From Deltaproteobacteria bacterium (GTDB lineage Bacteria > Myxococcota_A > Polyangia > GCA-2747355 > JADLHG01), in the NCBI GenBank assembly GCA_020848905.1, contig JADLHG010000004.1, positions 186,001-250,000 on the forward strand: 64,000 nucleotides of DNA. Reading direction: 5' to 3'. A program made the translations under genes and the position numbers. Under the pieces are notes generated by a model. The model was not told the DNA's origin and made no database searches. It saw only the letters and a list, made by a program, of their open reading frames with translations. This document shows, piece by piece, positions 23,108 through 31,961 of the stretch. Each line of letters opens with the position of its first letter. Positions within the stretch are counted from its first letter, which is position 1.

Positions 23108-24016
23108 GTGAGCCAGCGCAGAGACGACTCCTTGAGCAGTGACCTGAAGAACAAGACGGTGGTCACGGTCATCAGCCGGATCACCGAGCGCCCTGCGGCC
23201 AAGGAAGCCTGCATGGTGGTCATCTACGGCCAAGAACTCGGGCGAAAATACAATCTGGAGAGCCCCTCGATCATCATCGGACGGTCGTCCAAGTGCGACA
23301 TCCAGGTCGACCAGGAGTCCGTGAGTCGCAACCACTGCAAGCTCATCAATACGGGCAAGACCATCATCCTCCGCGACCTCGGCAGCACCAACGGGACCTA
23401 CGTGAACGAGGGTCTCCTCGACGAGCACGTGCTCCGCGACGGGGACCTGGTGAAGGTCGGGCGCACGATCTTCAAGTTCCTCACCGGGGGGAACATCGAG
23501 CACGCGTACCACGAGGAGATCTATCGACTCACCACGGTGGACGGGCTCACCCAGGTCTACAACAAGCGCTACTTCATGGAGGTGCTGGAGCGCGAGATCA
23601 GCCGAGGGCACCGCTACGGCCGAGAGCTCTCCCTGATCATGTTCGACATCGATCACTTCAAGAACATCAACGACACCTACGGGCACCTGGCGGGTGATCA
23701 CGTGCTCCATCAACTGGCCCAGGTGGTGAAAGAGCGCATCCGGCGCGAGGACATCATGGCGCGCTACGGCGGGGAGGAGTTCGCCATCGTGCTCCCCGAG
23801 ATCGACGCGTTCAACGCCCGCCAGTTCGCGGACAAGATCCGCCGCCTCGTCGAGAAGACGGCCTTCAAGTTCGAGGACACGAAGATCCCCGTCACGATCA
23901 GCATCGGCGTGGGTTGCGTCACGGCCGACCTGACCACCTCCACCGATTTCATCAAGCTCGCCGACGAGAACCTGTACGAGGCGAAGCGGCGCGGTCGCAA
24001 CTGCGTGGTCGGCTAG
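23108..24016 (+). CDS. FHA-GGDEF diguanylate cyclase
   Basis: The 302-residue soluble protein should make cyclic di-GMP. An FHA domain spans about 35-125 with [18 protein letters not shown] and [11 protein letters not shown], the residues that bind phosphothreonine. The GGDEF domain spans about 135-300: [27 protein letters not shown] and the catalytic RYGGEEF. RRED lies five residues before GGEEF and fits the RxxD inhibitory site, so product feedback is likely. FHA input suggests control by a Ser/Thr kinase, and kinases are encoded in the window, but no specific partner is shown. The start is a GTG with only a weak ribosome site. Confidence 0.93.
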   Translation: MSQRRDDSLSSDLKNKTVVTVISRITERPAAKEACMVVIYGQELGRKYNLESPSIIIGRSSKCDIQVDQESVSRNHCKLINTGKTIILRDLGSTNGTYVNEGLLDEHVLRDGDLVKVGRTIFKFLTGGNIEHAYHEEIYRLTTVDGLTQVYNKRYFMEVLEREISRGHRYGRELSLIMFDIDHFKNINDTYGHLAGDHVLHQLAQVVKERIRREDIMARYGGEEFAIVLPEIDAFNARQFADKIRRLVEKTAFKFEDTKIPVTISIGVGCVTADLTTSTDFIKLADENLYEAKRRGRNCVVG

Positions 24017-24027
24017 CAGCCGCGGGC

Positions 24028-25398
24028 ATGCCCGAGGGTTCGACGCCTGCGCTGCAGGCCGCCGGGGCGGTTCCGCTCCGCGCGCGGGTGCGGCGCATCC
24101 TCGCCCTGGCGCTGCCGATCATCGGCGGGATGCTCAGCCAGAACCTGCTGAACCTCGTGGACACGGCGATGGTCGGCCGGCTCGGCGCGCCCGCATTGGC
24201 CGCGGTCGGGCTGGGCGGGATGGTGAACTGGCTCTCGAGCGCGTTCTTCCTCGGCATGGGGGCCGGAGTCCAAGCCATCGCTGCGCGCCGTTCCGGGGAG
24301 GGGCGCCCCGGGGAGGCGGTGGAGGCGCTACACGCCGCGCTGGTGGTAGGGCTGTTCGTCTTCGTCCCCCTGTCGCTCCTGCTCGCCACGCAGACGCGCT
24401 TTCTCTTCGGTCTCCTCACGAGCGACCCGGAGGTTGCCGCGCTCGGGGCGCCCTACCTGGCCTGCCGGATGGCGGCCTCCGGCTTCGTCGTGGCCAACTT
24501 CGCCTTTCGCGGCTTCTGGAACGGGACCGGGCGCTCCACGGTCTACCTCTCCACGATCCTCGTGATCCACGCGGTCAACATCTTGCTCAACTGGGTCCTC
24601 ATCTACGGGCATCTCGGCGCGCCGAGGCTCGGGGTGCTGGGGGCGGGCATCTCGAGCGCGGTGGCGGTGGCCACCGGGACCGGGATCTACGTGCTCCTCG
24701 CACGACGGCACGCGGGGGCCGATGGCTTTCTCTCGCGAGGCCGCTTCTCCCGCGCCGCCGTGGGGGCCGTGCTGCGACTCTCGGTCCCGGCGGGACTCCA
24801 GGGGGCGTTTCTCGCGGCGGGCTTCGTCCTCTTCTACCGGCTCGCGGAGCTCCTCGGCACGCGGCAGCTCGCCGCCACGAACGTGCTCATCAACCTGTCC
24901 ATGGTCTGCATTCTCCCCGCGATGGGCTTTGGCCTGGCCGCGGCCACGCTCGTGGGCCAGGCCCTCGGGGCCGGGGACCGGAAGGGCGCTGCGAGCTGGG
25001 GGTGGACGACGGTGGGGCTGGCGAGCGGTGAGATGCTCCTCCTCGGGCTCGTGCTGGCCATTGCGCCGGACACCTGGCTCGGGCTGCTCGCGAACGACCG
25101 GCAGACGCAGGCCCTGGCGCGCGTGCCGCTCGTGCTGCTGGCCATGCTGCAGCCGCTGGACGCCGTGGGGGTCGTGCTCTCCCAGTCCCTCCTCGGGGCC
25201 GGCGCGGTCCGACGCGTGATGGTCGTGAGCATCGTGCTGCAGTGGGGGGTCTTTCTCCCCGTCGCGTATCTGTGGGGAGTGAAGGGAGGGGGAGGTTTGC
25301 TCGCGCTCTGGATCAGTCTGGGGGTCTGGCGGAGCGCCTTCTCGGCGGTGATGCTGCTGCTCTTCTGGCGGGGCGGCTGGACGGCCGCGAAGGTCTAG
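24028..25398 (+). CDS. MATE family efflux transporter
   Basis: The 456-residue membrane protein has about 12 helices in two similar halves. The N-terminal MATE phrase is ALPIIGGMLSQNLLNLVDTAMVGRLGAPALAAVGL. FWNGTGRS near residue 160 and the second-half phrase GFGLAAATLVGQALGAGD fit the NorM/DinF pattern. It should extrude organic cations or metabolites using a sodium or proton gradient; the substrate is unknown. It begins 11 bases after the diguanylate cyclase gene, so the two may share a transcript. Confidence 0.92.
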   Translation: MPEGSTPALQAAGAVPLRARVRRILALALPIIGGMLSQNLLNLVDTAMVGRLGAPALAAVGLGGMVNWLSSAFFLGMGAGVQAIAARRSGEGRPGEAVEALHAALVVGLFVFVPLSLLLATQTRFLFGLLTSDPEVAALGAPYLACRMAASGFVVANFAFRGFWNGTGRSTVYLSTILVIHAVNILLNWVLIYGHLGAPRLGVLGAGISSAVAVATGTGIYVLLARRHAGADGFLSRGRFSRAAVGAVLRLSVPAGLQGAFLAAGFVLFYRLAELLGTRQLAATNVLINLSMVCILPAMGFGLAAATLVGQALGAGDRKGAASWGWTTVGLASGEMLLLGLVLAIAPDTWLGLLANDRQTQALARVPLVLLAMLQPLDAVGVVLSQSLLGAGAVRRVMVVSIVLQWGVFLPVAYLWGVKGGGGLLALWISLGVWRSAFSAVMLLLFWRGGWTAAKV

Positions 25399-25404
25399 CG
25401 CCGC

Positions 25405-25935
25405 TCAGGCGCCGCCGTCGATGACGCGAAAGGCGCGCCGCATGCGTTCCCGGCGGAGCGGCTCCAGCCCGGCTTTGAGCAAGGGCGAGTCGGGACAGCG
25501 GCGCAGGCCGGCCTCGAACGCGGCCACTGCGTCGTCGGCGCGGTCCAGCGCGTCCAGGATGGCCGCCTTCTCGTAGTAGAGGTCCTCGAGGAGCCATTCG
25601 TCCTCGCGGTGGACGACGCGAAAGGCGCGTTCCAGACCCTGCAGCGCCTCGGCGTAGCGTTCCATGTCCGCCAGCACGGCCGAGCGGACGTACAGGGCTT
25701 CGGCGCTACGGGGCGCACGCCGGACGGCCATCTCCGCTGCGGCCAGCGCCGCCGGGTCGTCCTCGAGGGACGACATGATCTGGCTCTTCAGGATCCACGC
25801 CGCGGGGTCCGTGGGGCGAAGCCTCAGGGCCATGTTGACGTAGTCGTTCGCCTCCCACAGATCGCCGGCGCTCTCGTGTCCTCCAAGGAGGGCGCGGGCC
25901 ATTTCCACGTAGTCGTCGAACTCCTCGCAGGACAT
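25405..25935 (-). CDS. Small soluble TPR-repeat protein
   Basis: The 176-residue protein has no signal or membrane helix and consists of TPR-like helical pairs: WEANDYVNMALRLRPTDPAAW, AALAAAEMAVRRAPRSAEALY, YAEALQGLERAF, DDAVAAFEAGLRRCPDS. It lies six bases after the acyltransferase gene, so it could be a scaffold in the same operon. No specific function can be given. Confidence 0.7.
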   Translation of the reverse strand: MSCEEFDDYVEMARALLGGHESAGDLWEANDYVNMALRLRPTDPAAWILKSQIMSSLEDDPAALAAAEMAVRRAPRSAEALYVRSAVLADMERYAEALQGLERAFRVVHREDEWLLEDLYYEKAAILDALDRADDAVAAFEAGLRRCPDSPLLKAGLEPLRRERMRRAFRVIDGGA

Positions 25936-25941
25936 GCTTGG

Positions 25942-27111
25942 TCACCCGAAGAACGCCGAGGATCGCTGACCCAGTCGCCGGTCCATCATCTCCTGGATGC
26001 GCGCCCGTACTTGCTCCGTCAGGCGATTCACGAGCACGCGGTCGGCCGCCGCCTCCGGTCCGTACGTAGTCGCCAGGTCCAGCGGCGGGCCGAAGTGAAT
26101 ATACCACTTCGCAGGCAGCGGGGCCGCTCCGGCCAATCCAAGCCACGGGAATGTCGGCGTGATCGGCAGGTACGGCAGCCCGAGGTACTTGGCGAGCCAG
26201 GTGAAGCGAGCCAGGATCGGGTGGGTCTCCTCGGCTCCGACGACGGCGACCGGCACGATGGGGGTTCGCGTCCGCAGGGCGAGCTTGACGAAGCCGCCGC
26301 GTCCGAAGCGCTGGAGTTGATAGCGCTCGCGATAGAGCTTGCCGATCCCCTTCATCCCCTCGGGAAAGACCACCGCGAGCTGGTTGCCGACGAGCAGTCG
26401 CTCTGCGTTCTCCTGGCAGGCTCGCACGCACCCGATGCGGTTGAGGGCGACCCCGAGGAATGGGAAGTGGAAGAGGAAGTCTTCGACGAGCGGCCGGGCG
26501 GTACGGTGCGCCGGGTGGTCGTAGCGCAGGGCGTACATCAGCATCGTGGCGTCGTAGGGGAGCACCCCCGAGTGGTTGGCCACGATCATGGCGCGGCCGT
26601 GGTCGGGCACGTGCTCCATCCCGACCGTCTCCACGCGGAAGTAGCGTCGGTAGAGCGCCTCGAAGAGCGGCCGAAAGCGCTCGGCGTAGACCGGATCGAG
26701 CCCGAACTCGTCCACGGTCTCGGCCCGGTTGCGAAGTCCGAGAGCGCGGATCGTGGCGCGTAGCGCCGAGGGCCTCCATCGCCCGAGCAGCCCTCGCCCG
26801 CGCTCTTCGCCTGAGCGGAGGAGCCCTCCCTTGAGAAGCCGCACGAGGGGCCCGTCGACCCCGGCGCGCCTGCCGCCGGGCGAGAGGCTCGCGGCGCGCG
26901 CCGGGCGAGGAGCCTCCGCATCGAGGCTGGGCCCGGGTCGTGGCGCGGCGTCGCCGAGAGCGAGCGGCGACGAGCGGCGCATCACGGCGGTGGCGGCGCG
27001 GCGGGCCGCGGCTCCGTCGACGAACGGGGAGGTCGGCTCCGCGCTCGGGGCGTCGGGGCGGTCGGCCGGCGGGGTGCGCGCCGGCCGCTTACGTGCGGGA
27101 GTCTTGGGCAT
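25942..27111 (-). CDS. Lysophospholipid acyltransferase-family protein (PlsC/MGAT-like)
   Basis: The 389-residue protein has a basic, Pro/Ala-rich N-terminal 120 residues that seem disordered, then an acyltransferase domain. The acyltransferase box appears as VANHSGVLPYDATML, with the spacing seen in MGAT-like members where His and Asp are six residues apart. GCVRACQENAERLL and VVFPEGMKG form the second and third boxes. It should move an acyl chain to a glycerol-type lipid at the membrane; the acceptor is unknown. The ATG at 27111 lies within the 3' end of the epimerase gene, overlapping it by 23 bases, so co-expression is likely. Confidence 0.82.
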   Translation of the reverse strand: MPKTPARKRPARTPPADRPDAPSAEPTSPFVDGAAARRAATAVMRRSSPLALGDAAPRPGPSLDAEAPRPARAASLSPGGRRAGVDGPLVRLLKGGLLRSGEERGRGLLGRWRPSALRATIRALGLRNRAETVDEFGLDPVYAERFRPLFEALYRRYFRVETVGMEHVPDHGRAMIVANHSGVLPYDATMLMYALRYDHPAHRTARPLVEDFLFHFPFLGVALNRIGCVRACQENAERLLVGNQLAVVFPEGMKGIGKLYRERYQLQRFGRGGFVKLALRTRTPIVPVAVVGAEETHPILARFTWLAKYLGLPYLPITPTFPWLGLAGAAPLPAKWYIHFGPPLDLATTYGPEAAADRVLVNRLTEQVRARIQEMMDRRLGQRSSAFFG

Positions 27112-28174
27112 GGAGGTGCTCTGCGGTTCGCGGAGCCTCCGCCGGCGCATCGCCCGCGAAGGTCTCGACGACCCGCCGGATGTCGTGTTTCGCCGTGAAG
27201 CCCATCTCGCGCTGGCTCTTCGAGAGGTCGGCGACGCAGAGGTAGCGCAGGAAGTCCAGAAATGGGGGCGGCGCGTCGCTGAGCTGCGCCATCCAGAGCA
27301 GCCCCGCGAGCGGTCGGGCGGCGAAGAGCGGGAGAGGCAGCGCGATGCGTCCCGCCAGGGCGAGCAAGGTCCCGAGAGGGAGCACGCCCGGGGCCGCGAC
27401 GTTGTACTCGCCGTGGAAGTCGGCATCGAGGGCCAGCTTGAGCGCGGAGACGGCGTCGTCTTCGTGCAGGAGCTGCATCAGCGGGTCGTAGCCCATCAGG
27501 ACGGGCACCACGGGGCGCCCGAAGTAGCGCGACACCAGGTTGCCGATGCGCGGCCCGAGGATGGGCGCCATGCGCAGGACCGTCACGACGGCCTGCGGGT
27601 TCTCGCTGCGGAAGCGGCGCACCAGGCGTTCGGCCTCGACCTTGTCCCGCAGGTAGGCGCAGTCGGCGCTGCCGACGAGCGTCTGGGACTCCGGCAGGAC
27701 GTTGGGGTGACGCGGGTCGGCGCCGTAGAGCGCGGTCGTGCTCTTCTGCACCACCTTGCGCACCTGGCTCGCCGCGCAGGCGTTGAGCACGTGCATGGTG
27801 CCGATCGCCTCGAGTTCGTGGCTCCAGGCGGCGTTGTGCGAGGCGCGGTAGAGGTAGGCCAGGTGGACCAGCGTGTCGGCGCGCTCCTTCCGGAGCAGCT
27901 CGGCGACCTCTGCGTCGGCCGTGGGGAGGGTGAGGTCTATCTTGTGGAAGTCGGTCTTGCCAGCCGGGACGTCGGGCGGGCGTACGTCGAGGGCGAGGAT
28001 CTTCGCGTAGCGTCGATCCTGCTCGAGGCGACGGATGAGCTCGGAGCCGAGAAACGCCGCGGCCCCGGTCACGGCCACTACGCGGCGGTGAGGCCCCCGC
28101 GGAGAACGGGGGACCATGGATCGCGAGGCCTCCGTCGGAGCGGAGGGCGGAGGCGGAGCTGACTTGGCCACCAT
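27089..28174 (-). CDS. NAD-dependent epimerase/dehydratase (SDR) family protein
   Basis: The 361-residue protein is an extended short-chain dehydrogenase. After a disordered N-terminus of about 30 residues comes VAVTGAAAFLGSELIRRL, a Rossmann nucleotide loop in the extended-SDR pattern. An acidic residue (ALDVRPPD) follows as expected for NAD binding. The active site usually reads YxxxK and here is likely CAYLRDKVEAERL. Members act on nucleotide sugars or related ketones; the substrate is unknown. It lies directly before the acyltransferase and TPR genes in an apparent operon. Confidence 0.85.
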   Translation of the reverse strand: MVAKSAPPPPSAPTEASRSMVPRSPRGPHRRVVAVTGAAAFLGSELIRRLEQDRRYAKILALDVRPPDVPAGKTDFHKIDLTLPTADAEVAELLRKERADTLVHLAYLYRASHNAAWSHELEAIGTMHVLNACAASQVRKVVQKSTTALYGADPRHPNVLPESQTLVGSADCAYLRDKVEAERLVRRFRSENPQAVVTVLRMAPILGPRIGNLVSRYFGRPVVPVLMGYDPLMQLLHEDDAVSALKLALDADFHGEYNVAAPGVLPLGTLLALAGRIALPLPLFAARPLAGLLWMAQLSDAPPPFLDFLRYLCVADLSKSQREMGFTAKHDIRRVVETFAGDAPAEAPRTAEHLHAQDSRT

Positions 28175-28297
28175 GGCGAGGACGTTAGGAGATGGTCCGG
28201 GGGAAGTCAAAGGCGGAGGCGCGGCGGGCGCGGCGGGTGCGGCGTGACAGTGGCGAACGACCGTGGTACCGAACGAGTCTCGACGAAGAGGAGGGAC

Positions 28298-30070
28298 GTG
28301 GAGGCGAGGTCTTCGCGCATCGTGCGGCTTCACGCGGACGTCGTGGAACAGATCGCCGCGGGGGAGGTGGTGGACCGCCCGGCCGCCGTGGTGAAGGAGC
28401 TCGTCGAGAATGCGGTGGATGCGGGGGCGCGCCGCATCGAGGTCGAGCTCCATGGGGGGGGGCAGAGCCTCATTCGTGTGACCGACGACGGCTGTGGGAT
28501 GAGCGCCGCGGAGCTCGAGCTTTCCGTCGAGCGCCACGCGACGAGCAAGCTGCGCCGCCTCTCGGACCTGCAGGAGCTGCGAACGCTCGGGTTCCGGGGC
28601 GAGGGACTCTCGTCGGTCGCCGCGGTATCGAGGCTCACGCTGGTCAGCCGGCAGGCGGGGAGCGAGGCGGGAAGCCGGTTGCAGGTGGAGGGCGGTCGCC
28701 TCATGGAGACGGGGCCCGCGGGGTGCGCGATCGGCACCCGCGTGGAGGTTCGCGAGCTCTTCTTCAACACCCCGGCGCGACGGAAGTTCCTCAAGAGCTC
28801 GACCACCGAGGTGGCGCTCGTCGGCGAGCTCCTCGGAAGCCTGGCCTGCGCCGCGCCCGGGGTGCGTTTCGGCTGGCGACCCGAGGGGCGGGCGGGGTTC
28901 GATCTGCCCGGCAGCGAGAGCCGGCTCGAGCGCGCCCAGGCGCTCCTTGGGCAACGCGGGGGGCGTCTGCGCGGCGGGGTCGTCGAGGAGCAGGGGCTTC
29001 GGGTCGAGGTCTGCCTCTCGGCGGCCACGCAGAGCCTCGGCTCGCCACGGGGACTGATGCTTCTCGTGAACGGGCGACCGGTGCGGGACCGCCCCCTGCT
29101 TCAGGCGGTCCTCGCGGGCTACGGGGAGCTCCTGCCGCGAGGACGGTATCCCGTCGGGGTGGTCCACGTGGACGTTCCGCCCGAGCTCGTGGACGTGAAC
29201 GTGCACCCGCAGAAGTTCGAGGTGCGCTTCGCGGACGCGGCGGCCGTGTATCGGCTGATCCGTCGCTGTGCGCTCGAGCTCGTGAGCGGCGCGCCGTCGA
29301 GGGCCGAGGAACCGCCGGCGCGGGTCTACCGACTGACCGACGAGGGCGCGGCTGCCGCGGAGCGCGGGGACGCGCGGCGCCTCGCGGCGGCGGCGCGTTT
29401 CTGGTCGGCGCAGCGTCGACCTCCCGGCGTGGCCGAAGGCCTCGAGAAGCAGGTGGGGCGCGAGGTCTGGGCTGGCCTGCGGGTCATCGGGCGCGCCGGC
29501 ACTCGGCTGCTCGTGTGCGAAGCGGGAGGCGAGCTGGTGCTCCTGGATCTGCGGCGGCTGCGCGGCGTGCTGTTCGAGGCGCAGTTGAAGGAAGAGCTCG
29601 CCCGGCCGACCTCTCCGGGGCGGGCCCTCGATCCGCCACGCAGCCTGACTCTCGACGAGGGGCAAGGGGCTCTCCTCCGGCGTCGCGTGGCGCTGCTCGA
29701 GCGGCTGGGGTTTGCGCTCGAGCCGTTCGGAGGGGAGGGGTGGGTGCTGCGAGCGGTGCCGCGCCCGCTGGCCGAGCTCGACCCCGAGCGGATCTTCGAG
29801 GTGGCGCTCGAGGAGCTGGCCCGCCTCGGGGAGCGGCCGACCGGCCTCGCCGACGGCCCCGAGAGGCTGTGCGCGCTTCTCGCCCGGCGCGCCGCTCGCC
29901 TGGAGACGCGGCTCCCGACGCCGCACGATCTGCTCGCCGAGCTGCGAGAGATGGGCCTCTCGTTCGAGGAGCTGGCCGCGGAGCTTCACGCCGCGCGCGC
30001 GCACGGGGCCCGCGACCTTCCGGGAGTGCGGCTGCGGTTGGAGGCGCTGTTCGAGGAGGACGAGGGGTGA
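28298..30070 (+). CDS. mutL: DNA mismatch repair protein MutL, without endonuclease motifs
   Basis: MutL couples mismatch recognition by MutS to later repair steps. The N-terminal GHKL ATPase is intact: EQIAAGEVVDRPAAVVKELVENAVDAGA, DDGCGM, TLGFRGEGLSSVAAVS and FFNTPARRKFLKS. The C-terminal dimerisation domain starts near residue 395. Where MutL endonucleases have DQHA(x)2E(x)4E, this protein has LLDLRRLRGVLFEAQL, and no C-terminal CPHGRP-type zinc motif is seen. So it is probably nicking-deficient. The GTG at 28298 follows AGGAGG and is preferred; in-frame GTGs from 28244 exist. miaA overlaps its stop by four bases. Confidence 0.9.
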   Translation: MEARSSRIVRLHADVVEQIAAGEVVDRPAAVVKELVENAVDAGARRIEVELHGGGQSLIRVTDDGCGMSAAELELSVERHATSKLRRLSDLQELRTLGFRGEGLSSVAAVSRLTLVSRQAGSEAGSRLQVEGGRLMETGPAGCAIGTRVEVRELFFNTPARRKFLKSSTTEVALVGELLGSLACAAPGVRFGWRPEGRAGFDLPGSESRLERAQALLGQRGGRLRGGVVEEQGLRVEVCLSAATQSLGSPRGLMLLVNGRPVRDRPLLQAVLAGYGELLPRGRYPVGVVHVDVPPELVDVNVHPQKFEVRFADAAAVYRLIRRCALELVSGAPSRAEEPPARVYRLTDEGAAAAERGDARRLAAAARFWSAQRRPPGVAEGLEKQVGREVWAGLRVIGRAGTRLLVCEAGGELVLLDLRRLRGVLFEAQLKEELARPTSPGRALDPPRSLTLDEGQGALLRRRVALLERLGFALEPFGGEGWVLRAVPRPLAELDPERIFEVALEELARLGERPTGLADGPERLCALLARRAARLETRLPTPHDLLAELREMGLSFEELAAELHAARAHGARDLPGVRLRLEALFEEDEG

Positions 30071-30997
30071 GGCTCCTCGTGATCGTGGGACCGACGGCCG
30101 CGGGGAAGAGCGCGCTCGCGCTGCGGGCGGCGCGCGAGCTCGGCGGCGAGGTGGTGAGCGCCGACTCGATGCAGGTGTACCGCGGGTTCGACATCGGCAC
30201 GGCGAAGCCGACCCCGGAGGAGCGCGCGGGGGTCCCACATCACCTGCTCGACCTGGCCGACCCCTCGGAGGTCTTCTCGGCGGCGCGTTTCGTGGAGGCG
30301 GCGGACCGCGCCATCGCCGAGGTGATCGCGCGTGGACGCCGGCCGGTGGTAGTGGGCGGGTCGGGCCTCTACGTCCGGGCGCTCCTCAGAGGCCTCTTCG
30401 AGGCGCCGCCGGCCGACCCCGAGCGTCGCGCTGCGCACGCCGAGCTGCGCCGTCGAGAGGGCCCCGGAGCTCTGCACGCGGCGCTGTCGCGGGTGGACCC
30501 CGAGACGGCGGCGGCGTTGAACGTGAACGACCACGTACGTGTCTCCCGCGCGCTCGAGGTGTTCGAACAGACGGGACAGCCGGTGTCGGCCCTGCGAAGA
30601 GCTCACGGCTTCAAGGCCCAGCGCTACGCGCACGTCACCGTGGGGCTCGATCCTGGCCGAGAAGCGCTCGCCGCCCGCATCGACGAACGCGTCGACGGCA
30701 TGCTCGAGCGAGGCTGGCTCGACGAGGTCGTGCGACTCTGCGCCGAAGGTCACGGCGAGAGCCACGCGATGGGGGCCCTTGGATACCGACAGCTTCGGGC
30801 GCACCTCGTGGGGAGACTTGACTTGTCCGAGGCGGTGCGCCAGACAAGGCGGGAGACCAAACGCTTCGCCCGCCGACAGCGGGCCTGGTTTGCGGCCGAG
30901 ACCGCCGTGGTCTGGCAGCCGGATGCGGCGGCGGTCTCCCTGCCGGGGCTAGCCGCGGCCCTCGACGAAGCGACGGAAGAGGCGGAAGAGGAGCACC

Positions 30998-31026
<29 letters not shown>
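30067..31026 (+). CDS. miaA: tRNA dimethylallyltransferase MiaA
   Basis: MiaA transfers a dimethylallyl group to N6 of adenosine 37 in tRNAs reading U-starting codons. The 319-residue protein starts with [15 protein letters not shown], its P-loop, then [20 protein letters not shown] and PHHLLDL, all standard. [11 protein letters not shown] follows near residue 100. [12 protein letters not shown] and the [18 protein letters not shown] helix near 265 complete the set. The GTG start overlaps the mutL stop (GTGA), the common mutL-miaA arrangement. Confidence 0.95.
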
Positions 31027-31957
<931 letters not shown>

Positions 31958-31961
31958 CGGG

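Noticed and set aside
27089-30238. A very long open frame on the minus strand across mutL
   Set aside because: The stretch opposite mutL has low-complexity Arg/Pro-rich composition and no domain. Only its last part (27089-28174) is a real epimerase. Antisense open frames are expected at this GC content.
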